Part shown: one piece after another, positions 31,255-42,135 of the stretch | How the letters are laid out: each line of letters opens with the position of its first letter | Numbering within the stretch: the stretch's first letter is position 1 | Assembly: GCF_000219625.1 (NCBI RefSeq) | Contig: NC_018218.1 | Location: forward strand, 5,394,001 to 5,458,000 | Direction of reading: 5' to 3' | Origin: Zymoseptoria tritici IPO323 | Lineage: Eukaryota > Ascomycota > Dothideomycetes > Mycosphaerellales > Mycosphaerellaceae | Length of the DNA: 64,000 nucleotides | The notes under the pieces: model-generated | What the model was told of the DNA's origin: nothing | Seen by the model: only the letters and a program-made list of their open reading frames with translations | Database searches by the model: none | Program-made: the position numbers and the translations under genes

Positions 31255-33280
31255 TGTTGTGTGTGTGGGGGTGTGTGGTGATATTTTGGGTAGTTGTTGT
31301 TGTAAGGAGCGGAAGGCGCGACGGACGCTGAGCAAGAAGGAAAAGAGTGTAGTTCCCAGACTGGGAGAGTGTAGCAAACAGAGAGATGATGATGAAATGC
31401 GGTGGTGAATACTTGAGTTTGATATTCAGGGCCAATGCTAGCACGCGCGTGTCAAAAAAAGCTAATAATTGCGACCCCTGGCGGCAGGATTTAGGGCGCT
31501 ATCCGTCGCCCGATTGGCAGGACCTGAGCCAAGAAACGGCCAGCTTCAGGGACAAATCTCCGACCTCACCTTCACACCTCCGTCATCTCCTCTTCGATAA
31601 TCTGAAACCTCGGAAAGCGGCGAGCGGAGGCTGTCATCGCTGCCGTTGTTTCCACAGATTCTGGCTGTAAATGTCCTCGATCAGGCACGTACAGCAGCCG
31701 AGTTAGACACTTGTCGGACCGCGTCAGACGACCGAAACCAAGGAACATATGGCTGCCTTTCACAAAGGTCTTGTCGCTTGCTGAAGATGTACAGCATGCC
31801 GGGAGACCAGAAACTTCCGACCCTCGAAAAATGTATAAAGCAGGTATCATACCTGTATACCGGATTGATGCTGACGGTCGATCGAGACCTCAAACGATGT
31901 CCTTTCCAGAAAGCCATAAACAGATCTCCCGAGCTACCCTTGGCTTGGATCGTCAGTATTTCGTGCGAACTACCGGGTCGTGTCTCTTGTACGCAGGGAG
32001 TATGTGCATTCCTGCATGAACGCTGCATGAACGAATGCGCCCGCAGAAGGAACAAGGATGGAACAAGCTCATGGTTCTACAAGGCATGCTTTACTAGGGA
32101 CGGGCTTCTGTCGACTGACTTCGCTGACAGGCAGGCCTCTGCATCCAATTCTTGCACCGAGCTCGAATCATACGACCTGATCGCCACCATCGATGGAATA
32201 CGAGATCGGTGGAAGCTACCTCACCGAGTCGCCGCTCGTCCTACTACCAGCAGGAGCTAAATGTACACTGCCCAGAGAAGACACCTGCTGTCAGCTCCCG
32301 AGGCTTGGGCGCTCCTTTAAAACTTCTGTAAAGCTGGCTCTCGCCTGCTGTCAGGGGCCCGAGACTTCAAGCTGGCCTCGCAACTTCAGTTTAATCAAGG
32401 CGACCCTGGTAGGGATGTTGTCGATGGTATGCTGGAATCCTCATTGTGAGCGGAGTCGTTCAACGGTTGGGAGAGTCGCTGCCGCCCTCCTCGATCCAAA
32501 GCTTCAGAAGCGCATCTCCAGGACATCATCATCAGCACTCCAAAGCACGTCCCCGGTGGTTCCCAAAGCATTCGTTCTTCGCCGCTATGGCCTTCACCTC
32601 GCTGGTCTCCGGAATCATGTTCGCCAAAAATGTTTCTTGGAGTTTTCATGTGTTTCTCTGTTGGTAGAAGAGCAACGAAGGCGAGGTGCGGCAATTCGGG
32701 ATGGTCTATGTGGTTTCCTATCAAAGAAGGAGCACGAAGTTGGGAGATATTCCCGAGTCCTGGATTGTTCATCCATTCTATTTTCTTATCTGTCGGTTCG
32801 TCCTTGCATTTCATTCCGTTCCTCTCCTCCTCCTCCTCGGTTTTTGCAATCTTCTTCAAACTTGGCCCCTTGCGGACCCGATCTTCTCATCTCAAATTAA
32901 CATGTGACAGCGCTCGTGATCCTTGGCATTCCCTTCAACTGCCTCATAGATCCGCTTTTCTGAACGCCTTCTTGACCTGCGACTGCTTCTGGATTGAAGC
33001 AAGATCACGAGTTCCATCATAGGCTCCATTGCGGATCCAAAAGCTCAGGAACAGGTGAATGTACACTTTGCACAAGCCTGGCCGCTGAAGCGCACGGCCC
33101 TCTTCCGCACTCGCGCAAGCACAAAACACTGTCCACCGACCTTCTTCCACCCTCTCTCGAACACTCCACACCTTCACCAACTTGGATCTTCTCGATCGTC
33201 ATCCACCACCTCCACCACTCATCATCACACTTCCTCATCACCCTTGAGGCAACCCATCATCGAGATCCAGTTGCGCAAAC
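31255..33280. other. Long divergent intergenic region
   Basis: About 2 kb separates two divergent genes. Frames up to 235 codons occur on the plus strand (31646-32260, 32193-32900) but overlap opposite-strand frames, are rich in Cys/Ser without pattern, and lack splice logic. From about 33120 to 33280 the plus strand is strongly C/A/T-rich, typical of a fungal core promoter and leader for the downstream gene. No RNA gene or repeat is recognised. Confidence 0.45.
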
Positions 33281-35497
33281 ATGGTACGTCCTCAATCTCA
33301 TATCGCTTGGAAGCACTTCAGACTGACATATCGTTGCTAGGACTGGGGCTCGACTCTTGCGCCTCGGCGTGCGCGCCACGACACTGAAGAAGCTGTCTAC
33401 CTCCCAACTCAGCATAATGCGGAAGGCGCATTGATGTTCTTGCTCGGCAATGACTACGATGAGGATGCGAGCGATGAGTTTCTCGTCGGCAAGGCGGCCG
33501 TGAAGGTGAGCATAACTCGAGCTTTCCGCAATCTCAACGGCAGCAGCTGACAGCCTTAGACTCTGAAGTATCCCAGCGCCAGCAACTCCGTGTACCGTGC
33601 CATGATCACCATCGGCAAAGACCGCCGTAGCGCCCTCTTGCGCAAATGGGTGGCCGACTATTCCACCAAGCCCATGACCAAGAAGACGGCCAAGAACCTC
33701 AGCTTGTTCGATTCGCCACGATACAATCCTGGTAAAGGCGAGAAGCGCATGCAAGACTCGGCTTGCAGCGATGTCGGCTGGGGAAAGACGAGATCGAAGG
33801 AGCCTCTGAGTCAGAAGACTGAGAGCCCATACACGATGCGTATGCCCACGGGCGACTCAAGAGCTCGCACGGCCGAGAGTACTCCAACGCCGCAGTCACG
33901 TCGGGTCAAGTCGTGCGACTCCGACTCCTTTGTGTTCTTGGAAACGCCGCTTGCTTCCTCCAACGTTGCTGATAAGCAGGAAGAGACCGGGAGCACGATT
34001 TCGATGGGTGATGGATGGGGTAAGAGCCCTGCTTCTATGGTGTCTATGCTTCCACCATACATGAGTACCGAACGGGGATGGGGCAATGGCGGCCAAGCTC
34101 GCCCATCGTCGTCTGCAGTGAAATTTGGCCCTGTCAGTCCCGAATCCTCGCCATGTTTCGGCGAAGTGAACGCGGCCAGCAGCGTGTACAGCAAAGGCCG
34201 GTGCGGATACAACGATGACGGCGAATCCATCTTTATTCCAGGCCGGAGGCAAAGCAAGCTTACAGACGACAATCTCGGATGGGGCGCGGAAAGTGTACGC
34301 TCACCTGCCCCTGAGCGTCCAGAAAATTCGCTTGAGTTCGCGCTGCTCCAGAACCACGTCGACTGTTTGCAAGATCGTCTAGACGCCATGTCGCAAACTC
34401 TGGAACAGACAACTCAATCCCTGGAAGAGCAGAGAATGGCCAGCGCTACCACCAAGTCCGCCGCTACGGCCGCTACGCACGCCCAGCCATGTTCTGAAAA
34501 CTCAATCAAGTCCTTGAGCGATCTACTCTCCCTCACCAAGGCTCTCTCGATCCCGCAGGCGGCCTCTTCAGTCGACAATGCCACCCGCGAGTCCATTCAT
34601 CGAGTCGAGGTCGAGATGGCCAAGTTATCCGTGAACTTCCGTGGCCAGGCCGCGCCCATCATCAACAACAACGACGGCGAAGTCGCTCTCCGCGAAGTCA
34701 AGCGGCTCGATGGTGTCCTCACTCGCGCAATCGACACGATCGATCGCCAGGCCTCACTCATCGAGAACCTCGAGAAGAGCCAGACGTCCTTCGCTAATAT
34801 GGCTAATATGTACTATGACAAAGTCGTGCAGTGCGAGGTGCGCATTGCCGAATGCGAGGATCAGATGGAACGCTACCCGGGCGACTGGGACACTGGCGAG
34901 ATGAACGAGCGCATCAACAGTGCTGTGGATTTCGACGAGCAGTTGCTTCAGAAGCTGGACATCGTGAACGAGCGTCTGGATAAGCTGGAGAATCCGACCG
35001 CTCTGAACTCATACGGCTGCGCTCGGGTCCTATGCGAATGCGACGACTGCAATACTGTCGGGCAGGCGGCCGAGGGTCGCAAGATCGAAGACCACCAGAA
35101 TGGCGCAGGCCCAGATTGGCAGCACAATACATGCTCGAGATGTCCTACAGACACGCACTACACGCGCCACTGTCACATCCCACCGATGGAGCTCTGCGGC
35201 TGGGGATGTGGTTGGGCGGAGCATCTAGGCCAAGGATGCCGCCTTGGACAAGCGCCTTACGGTGTGCCTCCCTCCTGCAGATGCGAGGAGTGCGTCTCGG
35301 GTCCAGAGAAGGACGCATCGGGATCGTCCAAGACTCAGGAGGACGACGATGGATGGGGTCCTCCCGAGCCTTGCTCTGCGTGCGGCTCCATCTCTCACAA
35401 CGCGAACGACTGCTGGGGAGATGGGCTGTGTGGTTGGTGTGGTGAGGAAAAACACCAAGGGTGGAAGTGCCGCGAGCGTATCAATTCTGGCTGGTGA
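33281..35497 (+). CDS. GW/WG-rich protein with four CCHC zinc knuckles
   Basis: I do not recognise a named family. Exon 1 codes only the initiator Met (33281-33283). Introns are 33284-33340 (57 nt, GTACGT..GCTAG) and 33506-33559 (54 nt, GTGAGC..GCTGAC..TTAG), both phase 0, giving 701 residues. The N-terminus starts MDWGSTLAPRR. Residues to about 290 are disordered, with isolated GW/WG pairs in acidic, Gly/Ser contexts (DVGWGKT, GDGWGKS, ERGWGNG, NLGWGAE). Residues about 300-510 have coiled-coil character. The C-terminus holds knuckles at about 581-594 (C-x2-C-x4-H-x4-C), 602-616 (one extra residue), 661-674 and 680-693, with DDGWGPPEP between pairs. Such knuckles bind single-stranded nucleic acid, and dispersed GW/WG resembles Argonaute hooks. 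Both roles are inference. Confidence 0.75.
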
Positions 35498-35755
35498 TTT
35501 GACCCATGCAGACAGAGGGCAAATGTCCCACCGAGACCTGGGACTTTCGATGTCACAGGCGGCATCATCACGAGCACAAGTTACTGCTCAATTGCGATCA
35601 CGACCAGACAGACAAAAGTACACACAGAAAAGGAGAAACCGGTGGATGGAACGCAAAAGTGATAGTAGTAGACAAGAAGAAGACAGCACCACCTCGTCCT
35701 CAACGAGCAGTCGTGAACACTTATTTTAGACAGACTACATACACTCCGCAGAAAT

Positions 35756-37927
35756 TCAGATCTTCTCCAACAAAATCCTCGCGCCGGCATTGCCTTTTGG
35801 TCCACCGACCTTCTTCGCCTTCTTCTTCCTAGGCGCTTCCTCAGCCGCATTTTCCATCTCTGCATCATCGCTGACTTCCTTCTTCGACTCGATCTTCTTG
35901 CTGCCGTTCTCTGCTGCGTCTTTTAGTTGCTTCTTTCCGGTCTTCAGCGCTGCTTTCACTTCCTTCTTGACCTTGTCGCTGACCTCTTCGCTCTCCAGTA
36001 ATGCCACAACCACAAAGCTCGAGTCTGAACTTGCCCAGTCTACGATGTGCTTCTTGATGACAGGGTACAGCGTCTCTCCGAACCCTAGCCTCGGCTCCGC
36101 CATTTTCACAGTCTTGGTCTCAAAGTCGAAACTGCCACCTGACACCAGTGACTTCAACATGCGACCTGCAGCGGGATCCTGTGCGATGTGGTCCTCTTCC
36201 AGCGGGTTCCCGGCAGCAAGCTCGGCGACAGCAGTCTTCGCCGCGTCTCGGTGCTCGCCAGAGCATTCAAACAGAATATCTGAGATGGGTTGGCAGGCGA
36301 AGCTGGACTGCACGAGGTTTGCTGCACGGTCCGCGACGAATTGGAGGAAAGGTCCGGATACGTGGGCGATGAGTTCCTGTCGACGAGCTTCAGGCGCTTT
36401 CTTTGATGTGGTCGCGCGAATGGCGTGGATCTCGTCTAGCAGTGTCTTCTCTTCGCCCTTGATCAACCACCTCGCGGCGCCTGCGACAGGGTAGAAGAGA
36501 GGCAAGCGAGCGTTGAGGTCGCTGGTGAGAGCTTCCAGACGATCAAACCGCTCAGTCGCATTCTCCAATTGTAGTCCAAGCAGCTCGCGGAGGATGGCCT
36601 GTAGAGCATTTCGTGTGTCGTCGGGTACGTCCAGGCCAGCAACGATGACCATTTTCGCATACTGATCGCAGGCCATGAGCTCGATGTTGTCTTTGAAACA
36701 CTTGAGGATGATCTTGCGGTCTTTTGCGGAGCCGTACGCCAGGTTCAGGCAGACCAGACGGCTGCCATTCTTGGTGAAGGCTAAGTTGCGGAACAAGTCT
36801 CCTCCACCACCTTCCTCCTCAGCATCGATGTCGCCCTTCAAGATCTCAAGAAATTCGGAGTGCTCTTCGGTGCCTTGTTCGAGGGCGAGGAAATATTGCA
36901 GCATTGCATCGTGCAACATTGTGAATCCCGTCATCTTCTTCTGGATCAAATTGTTGATCATCTGCTTCAAGTATCCCAGTATTGGCTTGCGCTTCTCTGG
37001 ATTCGCTTCCAAGATCTTTCGCAAGTCCGCAGTGCTCTCCTCTTCCGACGGTGTCTCCCCGAATCTCCTCTGATCTGCTGATTTGCCCTTTCCGAACAGC
37101 GCAAATTCTGTGCCATACCACTCCCTCAACATCATGTCCTTTTGCTGTTGCGTCGCAACTTGTCGGTAGATGTCGTCCACGATCCAGCTCGCCTCTGGGT
37201 GATTGATCAATCTCTTGACCTGTCCGTAGAATTGCGGAATGATGATATCCTTATCCTCCCGATCACCCTGCATCACCATCTTTGCCACGAGGAATTTTCC
37301 ATATCTGCTCTCCACCAAATCCCGTACATCGTTCTTCAGCTCTTTCACAATGCTCTTCAATTGCTCTGCACGAGCGTACTTGATCGCACACTGGATGACC
37401 CGAACACTGTCGTGCTTGAAGACGAAATCTCGTACTCGGCCGTCAATGATGGAGAAGAGTTCGTCAAGCAGCTCTTTGCGCTCCTCCTTTGGTACGTGTG
37501 ACTTTCGGCGCAGGCGTTCCCAGAGCTGTTTGGAGCGTTGAATCACGTCTGCATGAGGTTTCGCAGCTCTTCGCTCCTTTGCCAGTTGGCGCTGCTTTGC
37601 GTGGGCTTCGGCGGAAGAACCGTCGAGCTTAAAGCCTTTCGCATTGGGATTTCCGTTCGATTTGATCGCCTCTTTTCGCTCCGGATTGATGCCACTGTCT
37701 TCGTCGGAGACACCATTGAATTCCTCCTCGTCGTCATCATCGTCGGCGTTTGCGGCGGCTTCAAGATGTGAAGGCTTTTTGGCGGGCTTTACAATCTTTG
37801 CGGTCTTCTCGGGCTTTGCGGATTTGCTGACCTTGGTCGGCTTCGAGTCGGAGGTCTTCTGCTTCTTCTCACTCTTGGCAACCCCTGATGGCGCTTCCTT
37901 GCGCTTTGTTCCAGCCATTTTGGACAT
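35756..37927 (-). CDS. PUF6: Pumilio-family nucleolar protein Puf6 (PUM3-like)
   Basis: This RNA-binding nucleolar protein acts in 60S ribosome biogenesis and, in yeast, in ASH1 mRNA repression. The 723-residue product begins with a Lys-rich tail (KSEKKQKTSDSKPTK) and an acidic stretch (DDDDDEEEFNGVSDED), then Pumilio-like helical repeats including DFVFKHDSVRVIQCAIKYA, LVESRYGKFLVAKMVMQG, FTKNGSRLVCLNLAYGS and MACDQYAKMVIVAGLDV. The CPL-type C-terminal region is present (ISDILFECSGEHRDAAK, DPAAGRMLKSLVSGG). The C-terminus is again Lys-rich. Length and architecture fit Puf6/PUM3, not cytoplasmic PUF proteins. The gene is intronless. A second ATG lies at codon 4 and either may start. Confidence 0.92.
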   Translation of the reverse strand: MSKMAGTKRKEAPSGVAKSEKKQKTSDSKPTKVSKSAKPEKTAKIVKPAKKPSHLEAAANADDDDDEEEFNGVSDEDSGINPERKEAIKSNGNPNAKGFKLDGSSAEAHAKQRQLAKERRAAKPHADVIQRSKQLWERLRRKSHVPKEERKELLDELFSIIDGRVRDFVFKHDSVRVIQCAIKYARAEQLKSIVKELKNDVRDLVESRYGKFLVAKMVMQGDREDKDIIIPQFYGQVKRLINHPEASWIVDDIYRQVATQQQKDMMLREWYGTEFALFGKGKSADQRRFGETPSEEESTADLRKILEANPEKRKPILGYLKQMINNLIQKKMTGFTMLHDAMLQYFLALEQGTEEHSEFLEILKGDIDAEEEGGGGDLFRNLAFTKNGSRLVCLNLAYGSAKDRKIILKCFKDNIELMACDQYAKMVIVAGLDVPDDTRNALQAILRELLGLQLENATERFDRLEALTSDLNARLPLFYPVAGAARWLIKGEEKTLLDEIHAIRATTSKKAPEARRQELIAHVSGPFLQFVADRAANLVQSSFACQPISDILFECSGEHRDAAKTAVAELAAGNPLEEDHIAQDPAAGRMLKSLVSGGSFDFETKTVKMAEPRLGFGETLYPVIKKHIVDWASSDSSFVVVALLESEEVSDKVKKEVKAALKTGKKQLKDAAENGSKKIESKKEVSDDAEMENAAEEAPRKKKAKKVGGPKGNAGARILLEKI

Positions 37928-38768
37928 TGTGAGAGCAATGGTAAGAGAGATGGGACGTCGATGCGAACAGATCTAAATTTCCGGATCTCCAAGAACTTTT
38001 AGGACAGAAAATAAAACCCTGGGACTTCGGCGATCGGCAGCTCGACATGGTCCGAGCGCCCGGGCGATGTGAACGGACTTCACCTCTTCTATTGTCCCCC
38101 TAACAACGTGTCCAAGACTCATCTTCCCATACTGAATCACATCCCGTCGCTCGATAATCGAACCGCTGCTATGGCTCACATCGCCGTATTGATGAACACG
38201 CTCAAGGTCTATTCCCAACTCGATACCAATAGTGCCGCAACCACATCATCCACCTCATGCATTCGATGATTGAGTTGCAGGCTGGCTGGCTTCAAGCAAA
38301 ACGATAACTGCGAGGTGAATAACCATATCTGGACGTTTCAATAGGCCTGGGAAGTTGCGTGTTGCTCCTGGCCACAGTGGACTCGATCGTTGAGGTCTTG
38401 TGTTGAGGTCGCCAAGGCTGGCCTACCATGGTACATCGAGAGAGTCTCCTGATCGCCATATTTCACCGACGATATGCACATTCGACAACATGAAGCACCC
38501 TGATCTTTGTCTGCAATGCATTAGCTCCCGCACGTTTGCATTCCCCGATTGCCAAAGCAAGCAAAGCTGCGAAACATTCCGAGATCAATGCATGCGGCGC
38601 TAAGTCAGAGCCTGAACGTAGGTGAATTGGAAAGTCTGAGCACAGACAGTTCCTCTCTTCTGGCTCTCTTTTCTCGCTCCCTCTTCTCGTGAAGACCTTC
38701 CGATTCACTACCTCAGAACCTTCGACCAACATCCCGCCGAACCATCAAGCAAACATACTGGCTACCGG
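37928..38768. other. Divergent intergenic region
   Basis: About 840 bp separates Puf6 from the small 2EXR/F-box-like gene. Short frames only. The stretch from about 38640 to 38768 is C/T-rich. Confidence 0.4.
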
Positions 38769-39491
38769 ATGGCTATCTCGAATCCCGTCGACATGGACGG
38801 CAACTTCAGCGCGACCAGCCAACCTCAGACCAACACCGACACCGCCAACACCACAGTCACTATGCCCCCCGCCTTCCTTCGACTCCCCGCAGAGATTCGG
38901 ATCCGCATCTACGAAGAGGCCGTCGTCTCCGGCGTAACCCTCTTCCGCCTCGCGGAGCCCGCCCTGATGCTCGTCTCCAAGCAACTCCGCAACGAAGTAG
39001 GCGACGTCTTCTACGGCTCAAACATCTTCAAGTTCCATCGTCACTCCTTCTACGAAGGCACGCTCAACGCTCAGTCGCTGCGCCAACTCCGCCGCCGAGC
39101 CGGCGACCACGCCATTGGAGCCGTCATGGTCGTCCGCGACGTCTGCTACGATGGACCGGGTGATATCAAGCGCATGTGGCTGAGCTTTCGGGTCCAGCTC
39201 TCCGAGAAAGGTACGGTTGAGATCCATACCGGCTCGGACTCGGCGCAGAAATTGGTCATTATGGATGAGCGTGTCACCCTCAATTGGAATCCGACTCGCG
39301 AATTGTGTTTGTGTGGGTTGGCCCGCATGGCGCTGCGTGTTGTTCCGGGACGTCAGGTAAGTTCTGAGGCATGCAAGGCTTCGTTGTTGGAGCATACCTA
39401 ATACAGAAACTAGGCGGTGCTCGACTTCATGGACCAGTACCTGGCCTACGTCTACACCGATCCAAAGGACAACAAGTTGTTTGTTTGTAGG
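38769..39491 (+). CDS. 2EXR/F-box-like domain protein
   Basis: Exons 38769-39356 and 39414-39491 flank a 57-nt intron (GTAAGT..CCTAAT..CTAG, phase 0), giving about 221 residues. After a Thr/Asn-rich lead-in, the sequence PPAFLRLPAEIRIRIYEEAV followed by ALMLVSKQLRNEVGDVFYGS is the standard start of the fungal 2EXR/F-box-like family; these proteins are numerous in Dothideomycetes and have mostly unknown roles. The rest is beta-rich (IGAVMVVRDVCYDG, WLSFRVQLSEKGTVEI). Later ATGs at 38793 or 38862 (directly before PPAF) are also plausible starts. Without splicing the frame ends at 39401. No operon-like context. Confidence 0.7.
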
Positions 39492-39978
39492 ACATGCCAA
39501 GCTGGTCGATCTCGCCGATTGAAGTTGAGGCTCTGAGGCTCTACAAACGTCTCCGGACTGTAGCCGCATCACAGGGGCATCAGGCTGGAGTGATGCATCG
39601 GATGGGAACAAGCCTACACTGCGCTTGGGTCATGGGGAAGGCACAAAACTTTTGCATTTCTGGCGCTTCTCGTTGATTCTATCTGCTGCTCAGAGTCTCA
39701 ATAGACGTTCTTGGACGGCGAACGACATTTGACAGAAATCGTCAAGGGCTTAGGGCGGAGAGATGCATCGATCTGCAAAAACACGATATGAGCAGGGTCT
39801 ACAATGCACTTGGATACCGAAGAGGCACAAAAAGTTTGGTTTCTTGCTTAGGCTGGTGATTTGGACGCTGTCCAAGAGCAACGCTGTATAACAAAAAACT
39901 TGTTATTACTCATTGCGGATCTCATTGTGACCATTAGCCCAATAACTCCTGTAGCTCATCCATGAAGTCAATCATGCT
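39492..39978. other. Convergent intergenic region
   Basis: About 490 bp between two 3' ends. Nothing is supported; the last 100 bp are AT-rich and probably hold polyadenylation signals. Confidence 0.4.
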
Positions 39979-42135
39979 TCAGCATATCCTGTGATGAGGC
40001 GGCCGCCATGGTACACCGAGAATCTCAAAGATGCGCTTCTCGTCTTTTCCTTCAGCCAAGGTCCCCTCCGTGATCTTGACCCTTTTTGGTCCTCGCATCG
40101 TATCCTTGTACAACCCTCTCTGATTCAATCGCATACCCTTCGTGCTGGCGAGCAATCTCATCGACCGATTGAAGATGTCGTTACCCGTGAAGTAGATCAG
40201 AGCCGCGCCGAGCTCATCCGAAGGCACGAGAAGCAGATCGATGCGACGCCAGATTGTTGCGCCGGGAAGACACGATGCGCCGTGCCATTTGCTTCCGTCG
40301 TCTTTGTCTGTCGCGGCGAGGCTAGCGACGAGAAACTTCTTGGACTCGAGTTGAGGGATCAACTGTTCCAGCACCACGGCGCGGAGATGCGTACTGTCCG
40401 TGTTCGGGCGAGTAATGATGCAGTCGATATCGCCCGAGTCTTTCGCACCACGTCGATACGAACCTCCAATGATGACTTCAAATGTCGGATCGATTTTGTG
40501 CAAGGCTTTGAGCACGACCTCACCATGTTGCGCTACCTCAGCGCGAGGAATGCGAGTCTGGAAGTCCTCGTAGTGTTCCAGCCCGATCCGTTGATTTGTG
40601 GTCAAGTCGGGATTCTTGCTCAGCTCGTCGAGTGTGGTATATCCTTGGTCCACCCACTTCGTGGCAACCACCCGACCAGCACCATACACCCCCATAAACG
40701 TCTGCAGGATAGCGTCAGACGGCTCAGCCAAAGCATTGTCCAGCCTACGAAGCCTATTCGTGACTGCAATCTCTTCGATCTTCGCAGCAAGACGCTCGCC
40801 AACCTTGGGTAGCTTTAGTGCCTCTTCCTTCGTCATGACTTTCGTCGGATGCTTCCGTAGTACCGATATAGCTTGTCTGTAGGCACGCGAGCGCCACTCG
40901 TCTCTTGTGTCGGTGTAATACTTGACCATCTGTTCCAGGATCTCGATGGTCGCGAGGTTAGGCGAACCTTTCTTTTCGCCTGTGTTTTTCTGCATGCACT
41001 GAAACTTGTCCTGGTACCGTTGATACTTGGTCTTTCTCTGATTGAGCAGCTTCAATCCTGAGGACTCCTCCGCTGGTACTTCCGCTTCCGCTTCGTCATG
41101 GTCGTCGCCGGACGTGGTGCCGTCGATGCTATCGCGGCGGCTGTCGGCGTCTTCTTCCTCATCAAGGGAAACATGAGCAAGTGCCTTGGCGGTCGCAATC
41201 GCTTTGTCGAACTCTTCACTGCTAGATATCGTAGTGCTCGAAACGCCGGGACCCTCTTCTGCATCGACCTGAGGCAAAGTGACTGGCGACGTGGTGCCGG
41301 CGATATGCTCTCTTTCATCTGGCGTTGCTTGCGATTTCCGCTTCGAAGCTCGAGCAGGCGGCTTCAACTCTGGTGATTTGTGCTGTGGTTGAGGTACGAC
41401 GGCAGGTATCCCTTGCTTCGCCGGTGCAGGTTCGACGCCCTTGACTGCAAACTGTGGCCACGTAGGATCAAGCAGAGTGAGATGTGCAACGCAATCCGCT
41501 GGGTAGTTCTCGTTGACCAATATGACATTTGAGGGAACCTGATCGATCCGTAGAAACTTGAGAAGCTGTTCCAATGTAAATGCTTGATCCATGATCACAT
41601 GGGTAACGCTATCATTGTTCCACTCTTCGATTCTTGTTGCTCCGAACTGGCGAGCTTTGGTAATGCGCATGCGTCGGGCAGGATTCGCTTCAGTGTTTGG
41701 GAAGAAATAAAATTTCAAGTGCTTGAAGACTTGCTGGTCCTCTCCAACCATCTTAACGGCATCTCGCTTTCGTTTACCGCTTGCCTTGAACGACGAAGTA
41801 GCGAGACCCTTTGAAGTGGAAGCGAGGCCGGTCATGTCAGATTTGGCCTTCTGCAGGGTCGCCGCTTTGACCTTCATCAAAGCTGGTGGAGCAAGTGGTG
41901 GTAGATCTGGGTTCGTTGATGAGGGCGGCTGCAATGCATGCAGAAGGCTATGGCTATTGTCTGAGACCGAACGAGGGAGCGGTCGAGTCGCGGCTGGTAT
42001 TGCTGGTGGTATTGATTTTCTCATCGCTGCTTCGGACGCCAGTCGTCCAAGATCCGGCTCATCGTCGCTGTTGTCGAAGATGCTGTCAAGTCCATCGTAG
42101 AGTTCTTTCTTCCGCAGTTCTTTCGACGATGCCAT
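39979..42135 (-). CDS. DNA polymerase family X (lambda/Pol4-like) with BRCT domain
   Basis: This nuclear repair polymerase fills gaps in end joining and base excision repair. The 718-residue product has an N-terminal BRCT domain at about 135-225 (KHLKFYFFPNTEA, MRITKARQFGA, SVTHVIMDQAF), a Ser/Asp-rich linker, then the 8-kDa lyase-like domain (NLATIEILEQMVKYY, WRSRAYRQAISVLRKHP, LPKVGERLAAKIEEI), fingers (GVYGAGRVVATKWVDQGYTT) and palm. Palm catalytic aspartates are in GGSYRRGAKDSGDIDCIIT (about residue 560-578) and the third in WRRIDLLLVPSDE. The YFTGNDIFNRSMRLLA motif is the dNTP/primer-binding thumb signature. Length fits fungal Pol lambda/Pol4. It is intronless and divergent from PSF1. 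Confidence 0.93.
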   Translation of the reverse strand: MASSKELRKKELYDGLDSIFDNSDDEPDLGRLASEAAMRKSIPPAIPAATRPLPRSVSDNSHSLLHALQPPSSTNPDLPPLAPPALMKVKAATLQKAKSDMTGLASTSKGLATSSFKASGKRKRDAVKMVGEDQQVFKHLKFYFFPNTEANPARRMRITKARQFGATRIEEWNNDSVTHVIMDQAFTLEQLLKFLRIDQVPSNVILVNENYPADCVAHLTLLDPTWPQFAVKGVEPAPAKQGIPAVVPQPQHKSPELKPPARASKRKSQATPDEREHIAGTTSPVTLPQVDAEEGPGVSSTTISSSEEFDKAIATAKALAHVSLDEEEDADSRRDSIDGTTSGDDHDEAEAEVPAEESSGLKLLNQRKTKYQRYQDKFQCMQKNTGEKKGSPNLATIEILEQMVKYYTDTRDEWRSRAYRQAISVLRKHPTKVMTKEEALKLPKVGERLAAKIEEIAVTNRLRRLDNALAEPSDAILQTFMGVYGAGRVVATKWVDQGYTTLDELSKNPDLTTNQRIGLEHYEDFQTRIPRAEVAQHGEVVLKALHKIDPTFEVIIGGSYRRGAKDSGDIDCIITRPNTDSTHLRAVVLEQLIPQLESKKFLVASLAATDKDDGSKWHGASCLPGATIWRRIDLLLVPSDELGAALIYFTGNDIFNRSMRLLASTKGMRLNQRGLYKDTMRGPKRVKITEGTLAEGKDEKRIFEILGVPWRPPHHRIC

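Noticed and set aside
31255..31377. In-frame N-terminal extension of the GH17 gene
   Set aside because: It would bury the signal peptide that begins cleanly at 31254; the extension is Ser/Gln-rich leader sequence.
32193..32900. 235-codon plus-strand frame in the 31.3-33.3 kb gap
   Set aside because: No domain, no consistent splice structure, overlaps opposite-strand frames of similar length, and composition looks random.
35790..36494. 234-codon plus-strand frame rich in Phe/Ser
   Set aside because: Complement of the Lys/Glu-rich Puf6 C-terminus; composition is explained by the antisense of GAA/AAG codons.
39991..40812. 273-codon plus-strand open frame
   Set aside because: Antisense to the catalytic half of the family X polymerase; low-complexity shadow of conserved codons.
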